This document shows, piece by piece, positions 7,210-16,090 of a stretch of DNA of 64,000 nt. Position numbers and translations under genes: made by a program. Position 1 is the stretch's first letter; every line of letters begins with the position of its first letter. Below the pieces are notes generated by a model, which searched no databases, was not told where the DNA came from, and saw nothing but the letters and a program-made list of their open reading frames with translations. Origin of the DNA: Streptomyces sp. f51 (lineage in GTDB: Bacteria > Actinomycetota > Actinomycetes > Streptomycetales > Streptomycetaceae); the NCBI RefSeq assembly GCF_037940415.1, contig NZ_CP149798.1, positions 3,465,001 to 3,529,000 of the forward strand, written 5' to 3'.

Positions 7210-9216
7210 GTGAGCGGTGACGGGCGGGACGAGTCACTCGGTGACGGCGGCGCCGACGGCGGCACGGAAACCGGCGGCTCACCATCACGCCAGGTGCCGA
7301 GCCAGGGCGGCCCGCACGGCACGAGCCCGCGCGGCGAGCGTCCGGACGGCGGTGACCCGGACGGAGCGGCCCCGGAGGCCGGTGTTCCCTCGCAGCGCGA
7401 CCGCTGGGACCCCCGCGAGGGCAGCGTCCTGCCGCCCCCTCGCGAACTGCCGCCTCCGGCCGACACCCCGCCCCCCGACGCCGGTCTGATCGAGCGGATG
7501 CGCGCGGGCGACGACACGGCGTACGAGGAGCTGTACCGCCGGCACGCCGAGGCCGTCCGCCGCTACGCCCGCACCTGCTGCCGCGACCCGCACACCGCCG
7601 ACGACCTCACGGCCGAGGTGTTCGCCCGGATGCTCCAGGCCGTACGCGGCGGAAGCGGCCCCGAACACGCCGTGCGCGCCTATCTCCTCACCACCGTCCG
7701 CCGGGTCGCCGCGCACTGGACGAAGACGGCCAGGCGCGAGCAACTGGTCGACGACTTCGCGGTGTTCGCCGCACAGGCCGCCCGCGGATCCGAGGTCTCC
7801 GACGACGACACCCTCGACCTCGGCGCGGACGTGCGCGCGATGCACGAGGCCGAACAATCCATGGCCATGCGGGCCTTCCGCTCGCTGCCGGAGCGCTGGC
7901 AGGCCGTGCTGTGGCACACCGAGGTCGAGGACGAGTCCCCGAGCGAGGTCGCCACGCTCTTCGGGCTCGACGCGAACGGCACCCGGGTGCTCGCCAGCCG
8001 CGCCCGCGAAGGACTCAGACAGGCCTACCTCCAGGCGCACGTGAGCACCGCGCTCACCCTGGACGAGGAGTGCGCGCGCCACGCCGACCGGCTCGGCGCC
8101 TACGCCCGCGGCGGGCTGCGCACCCGCGCCGAACGGGGCCTGCGCAAGCACCTGGAGGAGTGCGCCAGGTGCCGCCTGGCCGCGGGCCAGATCAAGGAAG
8201 TGGCCGGCGGGATCCCCGCGGTCGTGCCGGTGGCGGTCATCGGCTGGTTCGGGACCGCCGGGTACGCGAAGGTCCTCGCGCTCGTCGCCGGGGGCGCCGG
8301 GGCCGGTGCGGCGGGAGCCGCGGGCGCGGCGGGAGCCGCGGGCGGCGGCTCGTCGGGGGCGGGCGCCGGGGGCGGCGCCGCGCTCTCCGAGGGTCTCGGC
8401 GCACCGGTCAAGGCCGGTATCGCGGCAGGTGTCGTCGCGGTGGCCGCGGCGGCGGTGGCACTGTCCCTGGTCGGCAACGAGGGCCCCGCCCGACGGCCCG
8501 AGGCACGTCCGGCGGCCTCACCCGCCGTCGAGGCGCCGGTGCCCTCACCGGCGCCGCCCACGAAGCCCCCCGTGCCGAAACCGGCGGTGCCTGCCCACGG
8601 ACCGGCCCCCGTGGCCCCCCTCGCGGCGGCCCCCGAGCCCGCGCCGAAGCCGGCAGCCCACGCCGCCCCGAGCCCGAGTCCGTCCCCCACCCCCGCCCCG
8701 CCCCCCGCTCCGACGCCCTCGCCGGAGTCGCCCGCGCCCGAACCCACCCCGACGCCCACCCCCACGCCTCCCCCGCCCGCCCCCAGCGCCTACCGGTGGA
8801 GCGACCTGGACTACGACGTCGCCGGTGACCACACCGAGCCGGAGATGCGGCTCGGCGAGAGCAGCTGGGTGTGGCAGCGCGACCGCATGCGCATCGCGAA
8901 CACCCGGTACGCGTACGGCGTCACCGTCCACGGCCGTTCCTCCGTCACGATCGACCTCAACCGCGACTGCACCTCGTACGACGCCCTGGCCGGTGTCGAC
9001 GATCTGATGCTGGGGCTGGGCAGGCTGCGGTTCTCCGTCTACGCGGACGGGTCCCTGCTGTGGCGGTCGCCGCTGGTCGAGGGCGGCGATCCCGCGGTCC
9101 CCGTCCATGTGGACCTCACCGGTCACCGGACCGTCCGGTTCGTCGTCGAGCCCCACAGCCCGTTCGACTCGACGTCGCTCGGCGACTGGGCGGAGTCGAA
9201 GTTCCTGTGCCGGTGA
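7210..9216 (+). CDS. ECF-type sigma factor fused to zinc-finger anti-sigma, membrane anchor and NPCBM domain
   Basis: A 668-residue multidomain protein. After a disordered 90-residue leader come sigma region 2 (about 105-172, DDLTAEVFARM) and region 4 (about 222-278, LPERWQAVLWHTEVEDESPS). An anti-sigma-type zinc finger follows (His314, Cys318, Cys321 in KHLEECARCR, with Cys288 nearby). Hydrophobic segments lie near 337-375 and 396-418, then about 100 residues rich in Pro/Thr/Ala, then a C-terminal NPCBM-like domain (about 530-668, FSVYADGSLLWRS and KFLCR). The topology implies a cytoplasmic sigma part, one or two membrane spans and an outside carbohydrate-binding sensor. It resembles the large actinobacterial ECF groups with C-terminal extensions (ECF52-like, from memory). 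GTG 7210 has GGGGG nine bases upstream. Release by proteolysis is an inference. Confidence 0.85.
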   Translation: MSGDGRDESLGDGGADGGTETGGSPSRQVPSQGGPHGTSPRGERPDGGDPDGAAPEAGVPSQRDRWDPREGSVLPPPRELPPPADTPPPDAGLIERMRAGDDTAYEELYRRHAEAVRRYARTCCRDPHTADDLTAEVFARMLQAVRGGSGPEHAVRAYLLTTVRRVAAHWTKTARREQLVDDFAVFAAQAARGSEVSDDDTLDLGADVRAMHEAEQSMAMRAFRSLPERWQAVLWHTEVEDESPSEVATLFGLDANGTRVLASRAREGLRQAYLQAHVSTALTLDEECARHADRLGAYARGGLRTRAERGLRKHLEECARCRLAAGQIKEVAGGIPAVVPVAVIGWFGTAGYAKVLALVAGGAGAGAAGAAGAAGAAGGGSSGAGAGGGAALSEGLGAPVKAGIAAGVVAVAAAAVALSLVGNEGPARRPEARPAASPAVEAPVPSPAPPTKPPVPKPAVPAHGPAPVAPLAAAPEPAPKPAAHAAPSPSPSPTPAPPPAPTPSPESPAPEPTPTPTPTPPPPAPSAYRWSDLDYDVAGDHTEPEMRLGESSWVWQRDRMRIANTRYAYGVTVHGRSSVTIDLNRDCTSYDALAGVDDLMLGLGRLRFSVYADGSLLWRSPLVEGGDPAVPVHVDLTGHRTVRFVVEPHSPFDSTSLGDWAESKFLCR

Positions 9217-9220
9217 GCCC

Positions 9221-12200
9221 CTACCCGGCGGGGTACGCCCCGAGCGTCTCGGTCAGGTCCGCGAGGGCCTGTTCCTGGGTGTAGCCGGAGCCCCGGGCCC
9301 GCTCGGACGCGTAGCGCCCGGGACCGAGGGCCGCGAGAGCGGCGGCCTCGACGCGCCGGACGTCGGCGCTCTCGGCGGCGGAACGCAGATCCCCGCCACG
9401 CCAGTCGGTGCCGGCGGCCGCCAGCCGCGCCGCCGCCGCGTGGTCGCCGAGCTCGGTGAGCAGACGCGCGGCGCTCTCGACGAAGGCGGAGGTCACCACG
9501 TCGGCGCACCGCACGTCCATCGCGTACCGCAGCGCGGCGGCCAGTTTCCGCAGGCCCGGCACCGGTCCTGACTCGGCGGCCGTGACCAGGGCGTCGAGCC
9601 AGTTCAGCCCCGCCGTGAACTGCGGCGGCGGGGTGCCCCGCATGCCTTCCTGGCGGGACTTCTCGCACAGTTCGCGCGCGAGGGCGACCTCCCCGCCGTC
9701 CAGGACCACCTGGGCCCGCAGCAGATGCACAAAGGCCCGGGAGTCCGTCACTCCGTACTGGTCGGCGGCGGCGCTCGCCTCGTCCAGCGTCGCCAGGGCC
9801 AGGGAACGCTCGCCCGCGCGGTGGGCGATCTCGGCCAGCCGCGCCATGAGGAACGGCACCTCCGCGTACGCCCCCACCTCGTAGGCGAGCCGCAGCGCCT
9901 CGTCGTACTCGCCCTTGGCCTCGTCGAACCGGCTGCGCGCCATGGCCGCCTCACCGGCCGCGCTGCACACCTGGGCGCGCATCCAGCGGTCCCCGACCCG
10001 CCGGCTGAGCCCGCGCAGTTCCTCCAGGTCCTCATCCACCCCCGGCATGCCGCCCGGAGCGTCGACGACCATGTGCGTACGGAACATCAGGGCGACGCCG
10101 ATCTCCCATTCGCCGCCGTACACACGGCAGTTGGCGACGGTCGCGTCCATCGCGGGTCCCATGTCGTCCGGGTCGCCGAGGAAGTGCGCGGCCATCGGCC
10201 AGACGATCCCCGGCATACGGGCCGCGTCGGGACCACCGCGCTCGAAGGAGCCCCGCACCCGCCCCACGTACTCCCGCAGCCGCTTGTCCTCCCACTCGTC
10301 CAGCGGGACGACGTCCACCTTCATGAACAGGTGGAGCATGCGCACCCGCATCCGGACGGAGTGCAGCGGGTGCCGCTCGTCGCGCTCGGGATGATCGAGG
10401 AAGGCGGCCACCGGGTCGACACGTCCGAGCGCGGCGAGAAGACCGTCACCGGACCCGGACCCGGAGCCGGTGTCAGAACCGGACCTGGACTCGGACTCGG
10501 AACCGTAGCCGGTGTCAGAACCGGACCTGGACCCGGACGCGGAACCGGAGCCGGACTCGGAGCCGGTGTCCGGCGCCGCGCGATCACCGGCCGTCGCGTC
10601 GAGCAACGCGCCCAGTCTCAGGACGAGTTCCGTCCATTCGATGCCCTCGTGACGGAAGTTGCGCAGCCACCAGAACCAGCCCATGTCGAGGACCAGGGCG
10701 GCCGCCTCCTCCTCGTCGCGCGCCGCCAGCGCGCGCCCGAGGGCCGCCCGGATGTTGTCGAGCTCCGTCTCCAGGCGGCGGATCCAGGGGAGTTGACCGG
10801 CCGAGCGCAGCTGGGGCTCGGCCTCCTCGGCCAGGGCGCGCACCCACGCGCGGTGGCGCCGCTCGGCGGCGGCCCGCAGGACGGGAACCTCGGCGGCGCG
10901 CTCGGTGGCGTACTCGTGGATGGTCTCCAGCATGCGATAGCGCATGCCGCCGCCCGGGCCGTCCATGCCGTCGGGGGTGGCGACGAGGAGGGACTTGTCG
11001 ACCAGCGCGCCGACGAGATCGGCCGCGGGGCCGGTGCACACGGCCTCCGCGGCGGCCAGGTCCCAGCCGCCCGCGAACACGGACGCCTCGCGCAGCACGG
11101 TCCGCTCCCGTTCGTCGAGCAGGTCCCAGGACCAGTCGACGACGGCACGCAGGGTCTGCTGGCGGGGCAGCACCGTGCGGCTGCCCGAGGTGAGCAGCCG
11201 GAAGCGGTCGTCGAGCCGGTCGGCGATCTGCTGCGGGGTGAGCAGCCGCAGCCGCGCCGCGGCGAGTTCGATGGCCAGGGGCAGGCCGTCGAGCCGTCGG
11301 CAGATCTCGTCCACGGCGGCGGAGTCGTGCGGCGCGGTGGCGGCTTCGGGGCGCACGACGCGGGCCCGTTCCATGAAGAGGCGGCGCGCGGAGACGGGCG
11401 GGAGCGGCTCGACCGGCCGCACCAGCTCGCCGGGGACGCCGAGGGGTTCACGGCTGGTGGCGAGGATCGTGAGCCCAGGGCAGCGGGTCAGCAGCGTCTC
11501 GGCGAGTTCGGCCGCCGCGTCGATCACGTGCTCGCAGTTGTCAAGGATCAGGAGCCGGCTGCGCCGGGCGCAGTACTCGACGAGCAGGGCGAGCGGGTCG
11601 TCCTGCGGGGCCGCCATCTCGTTGGTGATCAGCGCGGTCTCGCGCAGACCGAGGGCGCTGACCACCGCGCCCGGGACCGCCTCGGGCCGGTCGAGCGGGG
11701 CCAGCTCGACCAGCCACGCCTGCGGAAGCCCGGCGGCGGCTTCCTCGGCGAGGCGGGTCTTCCCCGAACCGCCCGGTCCGGTCAGCGTGACCAGGCGTGC
11801 CCTCTGCACATCCGAACGGATGGCCCCGACCTCCCGTTCCCGCCCGACGAACGAGTTCAGCCGGGGCCGGAGGTTTCCGGTGCCCCGGCCCCGCGAGGGA
11901 TCCCCGGGACCGGCGGTCGGCGCGGCCCGGTCCGCCGCGGACTCGGGTTCGCGCGGTTCCCCGGTCTGCCCGGGGTCGAGCAACGCGGCGTAGAGGTCCC
12001 GCAGTTCAGGACCGGGGTCCGTGCCGAGGCCGTCCATCAGGGCACGGCGTACGTCCTCGTAGGCGGCCAGCGCGTCGGCGCCCCGGCCGGTCTCGCGCAG
12101 GGCGCGGATGAGCAGGGCGTGCAGCGCCTCGTCGTACGGGTGGGCCGTCGTCAGTTCCCTCAGCTCCGGTACGACGTCGCAGGCGCGGCCGAGTCGCAGG

Positions 12201-12685
12201 TCCGCCTCGACACGGCTGCGCGTCGCCTCCAGGCGCAGGGCCTCCGGGCGGGTCGCGGCGGTGCGGTCGGGGAGGTCCGCGAGGGCCGGGCCGCGCCACA
12301 GGGCGAGGGCTTCGCGCAGGCGGGCGGCGGCGGCGGGGGCGTCGCCGGTGCCGAGGGCGGTCCTGCCCTCCGTGACGAGCCGCTCGAACACGAACAGGTC
12401 CACGTCGTCGCGGGTGGCCCGGAGGCGGTAGCCGCCGGCCTCCGAGGCGACCGCGTCCCTGCCGATGGCCCTGCGGAGGCGGCCGATCAGGGCCTGTAGG
12501 GCGGCTGGGGCGTCCTGGGGTGGGGTGTCCGCCCATACCTCGTCGATGAGGGTGTCCGGGGACAGGGTGCGGGCGGGGTGGCTCGCCAGGGCTGTGAGCA
12601 GGGCTCGGACCCGGGGGCCGCCCACCGTGACGAGGGTCCCCCGGTCGTCCTCAGCCTGGGCAACCCCCAGAATCCTGTACCGCAC
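9221..12685 (-). CDS. AfsR/SARP-family regulator with NB-ARC ATPase and TPR-like tail
   Basis: A 1154-residue transcriptional regulator. The order is: OmpR-like winged helix (about 1-90, GPRVRALLTALASHPARTLS), bacterial transcriptional activation domain (about 95-245), NB-ARC ATPase (Walker A GPGGSGKT near 305, Walker B LLILDNCEH near 375, then the GLPLAIELAAARLRLL motif), and a long helical TPR-like C-terminus. AfsR-type proteins activate secondary metabolism genes; the target here is unknown. A Ser/Gly/Asp repeat interrupts the C-terminal region. GTG 12685 is placed just before the conserved RYRILG start; an upstream GTG at 12706 is possible. It converges with the sigma gene, with 4 bases between stops. 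Confidence 0.87.
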   Translation of the reverse strand: MRYRILGVAQAEDDRGTLVTVGGPRVRALLTALASHPARTLSPDTLIDEVWADTPPQDAPAALQALIGRLRRAIGRDAVASEAGGYRLRATRDDVDLFVFERLVTEGRTALGTGDAPAAAARLREALALWRGPALADLPDRTAATRPEALRLEATRSRVEADLRLGRACDVVPELRELTTAHPYDEALHALLIRALRETGRGADALAAYEDVRRALMDGLGTDPGPELRDLYAALLDPGQTGEPREPESAADRAAPTAGPGDPSRGRGTGNLRPRLNSFVGREREVGAIRSDVQRARLVTLTGPGGSGKTRLAEEAAAGLPQAWLVELAPLDRPEAVPGAVVSALGLRETALITNEMAAPQDDPLALLVEYCARRSRLLILDNCEHVIDAAAELAETLLTRCPGLTILATSREPLGVPGELVRPVEPLPPVSARRLFMERARVVRPEAATAPHDSAAVDEICRRLDGLPLAIELAAARLRLLTPQQIADRLDDRFRLLTSGSRTVLPRQQTLRAVVDWSWDLLDERERTVLREASVFAGGWDLAAAEAVCTGPAADLVGALVDKSLLVATPDGMDGPGGGMRYRMLETIHEYATERAAEVPVLRAAAERRHRAWVRALAEEAEPQLRSAGQLPWIRRLETELDNIRAALGRALAARDEEEAAALVLDMGWFWWLRNFRHEGIEWTELVLRLGALLDATAGDRAAPDTGSESGSGSASGSRSGSDTGYGSESESRSGSDTGSGSGSGDGLLAALGRVDPVAAFLDHPERDERHPLHSVRMRVRMLHLFMKVDVVPLDEWEDKRLREYVGRVRGSFERGGPDAARMPGIVWPMAAHFLGDPDDMGPAMDATVANCRVYGGEWEIGVALMFRTHMVVDAPGGMPGVDEDLEELRGLSRRVGDRWMRAQVCSAAGEAAMARSRFDEAKGEYDEALRLAYEVGAYAEVPFLMARLAEIAHRAGERSLALATLDEASAAADQYGVTDSRAFVHLLRAQVVLDGGEVALARELCEKSRQEGMRGTPPPQFTAGLNWLDALVTAAESGPVPGLRKLAAALRYAMDVRCADVVTSAFVESAARLLTELGDHAAAARLAAAGTDWRGGDLRSAAESADVRRVEAAALAALGPGRYASERARGSGYTQEQALADLTETLGAYPAG
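10440..10575 (-). repeat. Ser/Gly/Asp-coding tandem repeat inside the AfsR-like gene
   Basis: About 130 bp of imperfect repeats built on GTGTCAGAACCGGACCTGGA and CCGGACCCGGA-type hexamers on the plus strand. They encode a stretch of alternating Ser-Gly, Ser-Glu and Asp-Thr pairs (for example SGSDTGYGSESESRSGSD). All units are multiples of 3 bases, so the frame is kept. It looks like a flexible linker prone to length change. Confidence 0.85.
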
Positions 12686-12799
12686 GCCCCCATTCTCACC
12701 GCCCACCCACCCCAGGTCACCGCCCGGCCGCTCCCCCTCGGACGCCACCCCCGCCAAAACCCTTCTTTCGCCCCCTCCGCCCCTACCCAACCCGAACCC

Positions 12800-12846
12800 G
12801 GGGCTCCGCCCCCAGCCCCCCGCTCCTCAATCCCCAGAGGGGCTGA
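12800..12846. repeat. dispersed Streptomyces repeat, copy 1
   Basis: It begins GGGGCTCCGCCCCC and ends AGAGGGGCTGA, with GCTCCTCAA in the middle. A second, slightly diverged copy lies at 12901. The element contains self-complementary G/C blocks (GGGGCTCCGCCCC) able to form a hairpin. From memory, this kind of sequence recurs between genes across Streptomyces genomes. Confidence 0.75.
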
Positions 12847-12900
12847 ACGCTCCCCGGAACCGGAACCCGAAGGGCCGCCCGGCGCAGAGACCCCCCCCCC

Positions 12901-12945
12901 GGGGCTCCGCCCCAGCCCCCGCTCCTCAAACGCCGGAGGGGCTGA
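12901..12945. repeat. dispersed Streptomyces repeat, copy 2
   Basis: It begins GGGGCTCCGCCCC, contains GCTCCTCAAACGCC and ends GGAGGGGCTGA. It aligns with copy 1 at 12800 with a few changes, and a run of ten C residues precedes it. Together the copies fill most of the 412-bp gap (12686-13097) upstream of the AfsR-like gene. I see no gene in that gap. Confidence 0.75.
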
Positions 12946-13097
12946 AAATCTCACCCGCACCCGGAATCGAACGCGAGGGGCCGGGCCGGTACATCGATGC
13001 CCGTCGCCACCGACGGTCACACCTCACCCAACGGCGACGGGCTGATGCACCGGCACGGCCCCGACCCACCCACCAAACCGAACCGAACCCGCAGCGG

Positions 13098-15191
13098 TCA
13101 GACGTGCCCGGCCCCCGCCCCCAGCGCCCTCCCCTGCGGAACTATCCCCGCAGGCACGGCCCGCTGACGCGCCGGCGTCCCCGTCCAGCACGTCCCCCGC
13201 CGCGCCAGCAACCGCCGCAGCCACAGTTCGAGCGACACGAGATCGGCCAGCCCGTCGAGCGGCAGCGGCGCCCCCTCCGCCGCCGAGCGCAGCGCCTTGC
13301 GGACGACGCGCGCCTCGACCAGCCCCGCCTGCGCGAGCAGCGGCGTGTCGAACAGGGAGATCAGGGAATCCGCCGCCACCCGCATCCCGGTGCGGGCCGC
13401 CGCCGCGGAGGACGCGTGGGACGGAGCCCCCCACCCGGAGGGCAGTTCGGCCACCCCGGCCCCTTCGAGCACCGTCCGCAGAATCGCCGCCCGCGCCCCC
13501 GGCTGCACCCGCAGCGCCTCCGGCAGCCCCCGGCACGCCCGCACGACCTGGTTGTCCAGGAACGGCGTGTGCAGCCGCTGGAAGCGGATCTCGGCCGCCT
13601 GCTCCAGGACGCGGATGTCGGCCGCGTGGCGGGCCAGTGCCGCCCGGGCGCGGAAATCCCCCGGCCGCTGCCCGGGACCGATGTTCGGCCGCCCCCCGCC
13701 CCCTTGCAGGCGAACCGATACTTCAGCCAGTGCCTCCCCGGTCAGCCAGCGCGCCGCCGGCCCGGGTCTCGCCCAGCTGAGCGCGGCGAGCGACGCGCCC
13801 ACCGCGTCTCCCGGATCCTCGAACCGCCGGTTCATCAACTGTTCGGCGAGGACGTCGACCCCGGTGCGATAGGGCGTACGGGCGAGCTTGCGCGCCGCGC
13901 CGTACACGCGCGCGGGGACCATCACCGAGCCGTCGGCCTTCGTCAACGCGGCGACGGGGCGCACCAGATGGCGCCGTTTGCGGTCCATGAGCAGATCGGC
14001 GAGCCGCGCCGGATGGGCGTCGAGCACCTGCCGCGCGCCGTAGCCGGTGAAGTGGTCCGCGCTGCCGGAGGCGAGCCGCGCGCGGTGGCGGGCCGCGGTC
14101 ACCAGGGAGGGCCCCGGCTCGTCGGTCAGGGGCCCCTCCAGGTCGGCGTAGGGGAGCGTCTCCTCGCCCCCGGTGACGACCACGTGGTGCAGCCGGGGGT
14201 TGGCGGCCAGCGTCCCGGCCCGCTCCAGCTCGGCTTCGCGGTCCCGCACGGCGAGGTCGTTGAAGGTGACCGCCAGGAGCCGTTCCCCGGCGCCGGTGCC
14301 GTGCCCGAGGACCGTGCCGGGCGCCCCGGGAAGGCCGGCGGCGAGCAGCGCGAGGGTTCCCGAGGCGGGTCCGCCGGAGAGGTCGGCCCCGATGCCCGGC
14401 ACCGGTGTGCCGCGCGCGGCACGGCGCTCGGCGGGTCCCATGCCGGGCACGGGCCCGGGGTCCACGTCGGTGCCCGGCACGTGGCGGGGAGCGGAGAGGC
14501 GGGCGCGGACGGCCTCCACGAGGGCGTCCCGTACGGCGTCCACGGCGATCGCGGGGTCGGCGATGGGGGCGGCGACGGCGAGGGAGGCGACGGGTTCGTA
14601 CCCGGCGATCTCCCGCGCCCCGGCCCGCAGGACGAGCGTGTGTCCCGGCGGAATGCGGCGCACGCCCTCGTACGGGGTGGAGTCGTGGACCGCGGCGGGG
14701 ACGTCGGGGGCGGCGAGCATCGCGGCCAGGTGCCCGAAGTCGAGGTTGGCCTCGATGAGGTCGGCGAGCGGGAGGGCGGCGGTGGCGTAGGCCGTACCGC
14801 CCGCCCAGGGGGTGTAGAACACGGGCCGGGCGCCGGCGAGGTCTCCGCAGACGGTCACCCGGCGGCCGACCTGGACGACGGCGGTGTAGCTGCCCGACCA
14901 GTTGGTGAGGTGGCGCAGTGCTCCGCCGCGCGCGGCGAACAGTCCGACCCTCAGTTCGTCGTCGGTGGCCCCGCAGACGCCGAGGACGGCGATGCGGTTC
15001 TCGGCGTCGGCCTTCACCACGCGCACCTCGTCGGGGCGCCAGTCACCGACGGCCCACAGCGGATCGGGGTCACCCCACAGGAGTTGGGAACCCACGGGGT
15101 GCACGGTCTCGCCCTCGTTGCCCGTGGCGCCCGCCGAGCCGATCGCGGACGCTCTGGCGACGGTGCTGCTCCACCCCACCAACCATCGCAT
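13098..15191 (-). CDS. asparagine-synthase-related protein, orphan (lasso-cyclase-like)
   Basis: A 697-residue protein with the two-part plan of asparagine synthetase B: an N-terminal glutaminase-like fold (about 1-205) and a C-terminal ATP-pyrophosphatase fold (about 215-600). The N-terminus MRWLVGWSS lacks the catalytic Cys2, so it should not use glutamine; lasso peptide cyclases and beta-lactam synthetase share that loss. The PP-loop reads SGGPASG at 272-278 where active enzymes have SGGxDS(S/T/G), so the conserved Asp is Ala. A low-complexity insert (about 237-262) precedes it. GGAGG five bases before ATG 15191 fixes the start. No precursor peptide, RRE or leader peptidase is nearby, so its reaction is unknown. 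Confidence 0.75.
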   Translation of the reverse strand: MRWLVGWSSTVARASAIGSAGATGNEGETVHPVGSQLLWGDPDPLWAVGDWRPDEVRVVKADAENRIAVLGVCGATDDELRVGLFAARGGALRHLTNWSGSYTAVVQVGRRVTVCGDLAGARPVFYTPWAGGTAYATAALPLADLIEANLDFGHLAAMLAAPDVPAAVHDSTPYEGVRRIPPGHTLVLRAGAREIAGYEPVASLAVAAPIADPAIAVDAVRDALVEAVRARLSAPRHVPGTDVDPGPVPGMGPAERRAARGTPVPGIGADLSGGPASGTLALLAAGLPGAPGTVLGHGTGAGERLLAVTFNDLAVRDREAELERAGTLAANPRLHHVVVTGGEETLPYADLEGPLTDEPGPSLVTAARHRARLASGSADHFTGYGARQVLDAHPARLADLLMDRKRRHLVRPVAALTKADGSVMVPARVYGAARKLARTPYRTGVDVLAEQLMNRRFEDPGDAVGASLAALSWARPGPAARWLTGEALAEVSVRLQGGGGRPNIGPGQRPGDFRARAALARHAADIRVLEQAAEIRFQRLHTPFLDNQVVRACRGLPEALRVQPGARAAILRTVLEGAGVAELPSGWGAPSHASSAAAARTGMRVAADSLISLFDTPLLAQAGLVEARVVRKALRSAAEGAPLPLDGLADLVSLELWLRRLLARRGTCWTGTPARQRAVPAGIVPQGRALGAGAGHV

Positions 15192-16090
15192 CGCCGCCTC
15201 CACAGGCTGTGGACAACCAGTGCACCGTACGAACTCGGCACCATGCTGCCACGAAGGAGGCGTATGGGAGGGTCTCTGCGGCGGCTTGCGCTCCCCGGAG
15301 TGCGCCCCCGCACGGGCACCCGCGCCGCCGCACGGAGCCACTCCACCCGCAAATACCCTCCCCGCAAAGGCTGTTGAGGGGAAAACTCACAGCCGGAACC
15401 ACGGTGAAGAAATCCCCGGGGACGGCCACGGACACCGACTACAGGACCCCGAGCCGGATCTCGGCCGAGCCCGACGCCGGTCCGGCCCACGAGCCCCTCA
15501 CCGCAGCCCAATTGCCGCACGAAGGCCCGCCGGCCGGCACCCCTCGCGGGCCACCTCTCCGACGCCACCCGACCCCCGACAGGTCGACGCGAATGCGCCC
15601 CCGATACGCTCCCCCAGGACGCCCTTCGCGCCCTCAACTCGTATGGTGGGAGCCCTGATTGCCCTCAGAGGCGGCCATCGGTTTTCGGCCAAATCGGCGA
15701 TGGGCGCACCGTCACGGACACGCTCCGTACAGGCCTTGCGCACCGCTTCGGCAACGCACAGTCCGGGAGGCGGAGTTCGCCCCCCGGACCGGTCCGCCGC
15801 CCGCGGGGATGTAGGCGGCGGTGTCCCCCAGCCCACTGGATCCAGTACAGCGGGCCGACCCACGCACGTTCCATGGAAGCGCTCCCCGCGGTGGCCGGAG
15901 AAGAGCGCACGGACGGGCGCACGGCCACACGCACAGGAGCACACCGCGACAGTCCGTACAGTCGTACGGACCACAATCCCGCCAACCGGACGTACGCCCC
16001 TTAACGCAGGGGATCGGGCGAACTACGCTGGGTTTACGAATGCCGCGTGGTTATGCCACCGCGGCAGCCGTCTGTGTCGAGGGGTGGCGC
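15192..16090. other. 900-bp divergent intergenic region, no supported gene
   Basis: This gap lies between two divergent genes. Open frames exist on the minus strand (about 15498-15985) but show no recognisable domain, no good ribosome site and weaker codon bias than their neighbours. Near the right end, GAGGGG (16079-16084) is the ribosome site of the NsdA-like gene. The length is unusual for this compact window; it may hold long regulatory sequence or a small unrecognised gene. Confidence 0.5.

Noticed and set aside
15498..15985. Minus-strand open frames in the 15.2-16.1 kb gap
   Set aside because: No ribosome site, no family resemblance and poor codon pattern. Kept only as a note in the intergenic entry.
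13000..16090. Lasso peptide biosynthetic cluster around the asparagine-synthase-like gene
   Set aside because: No precursor peptide, RRE or transglutaminase-like leader peptidase is visible, and the PP-loop is altered.
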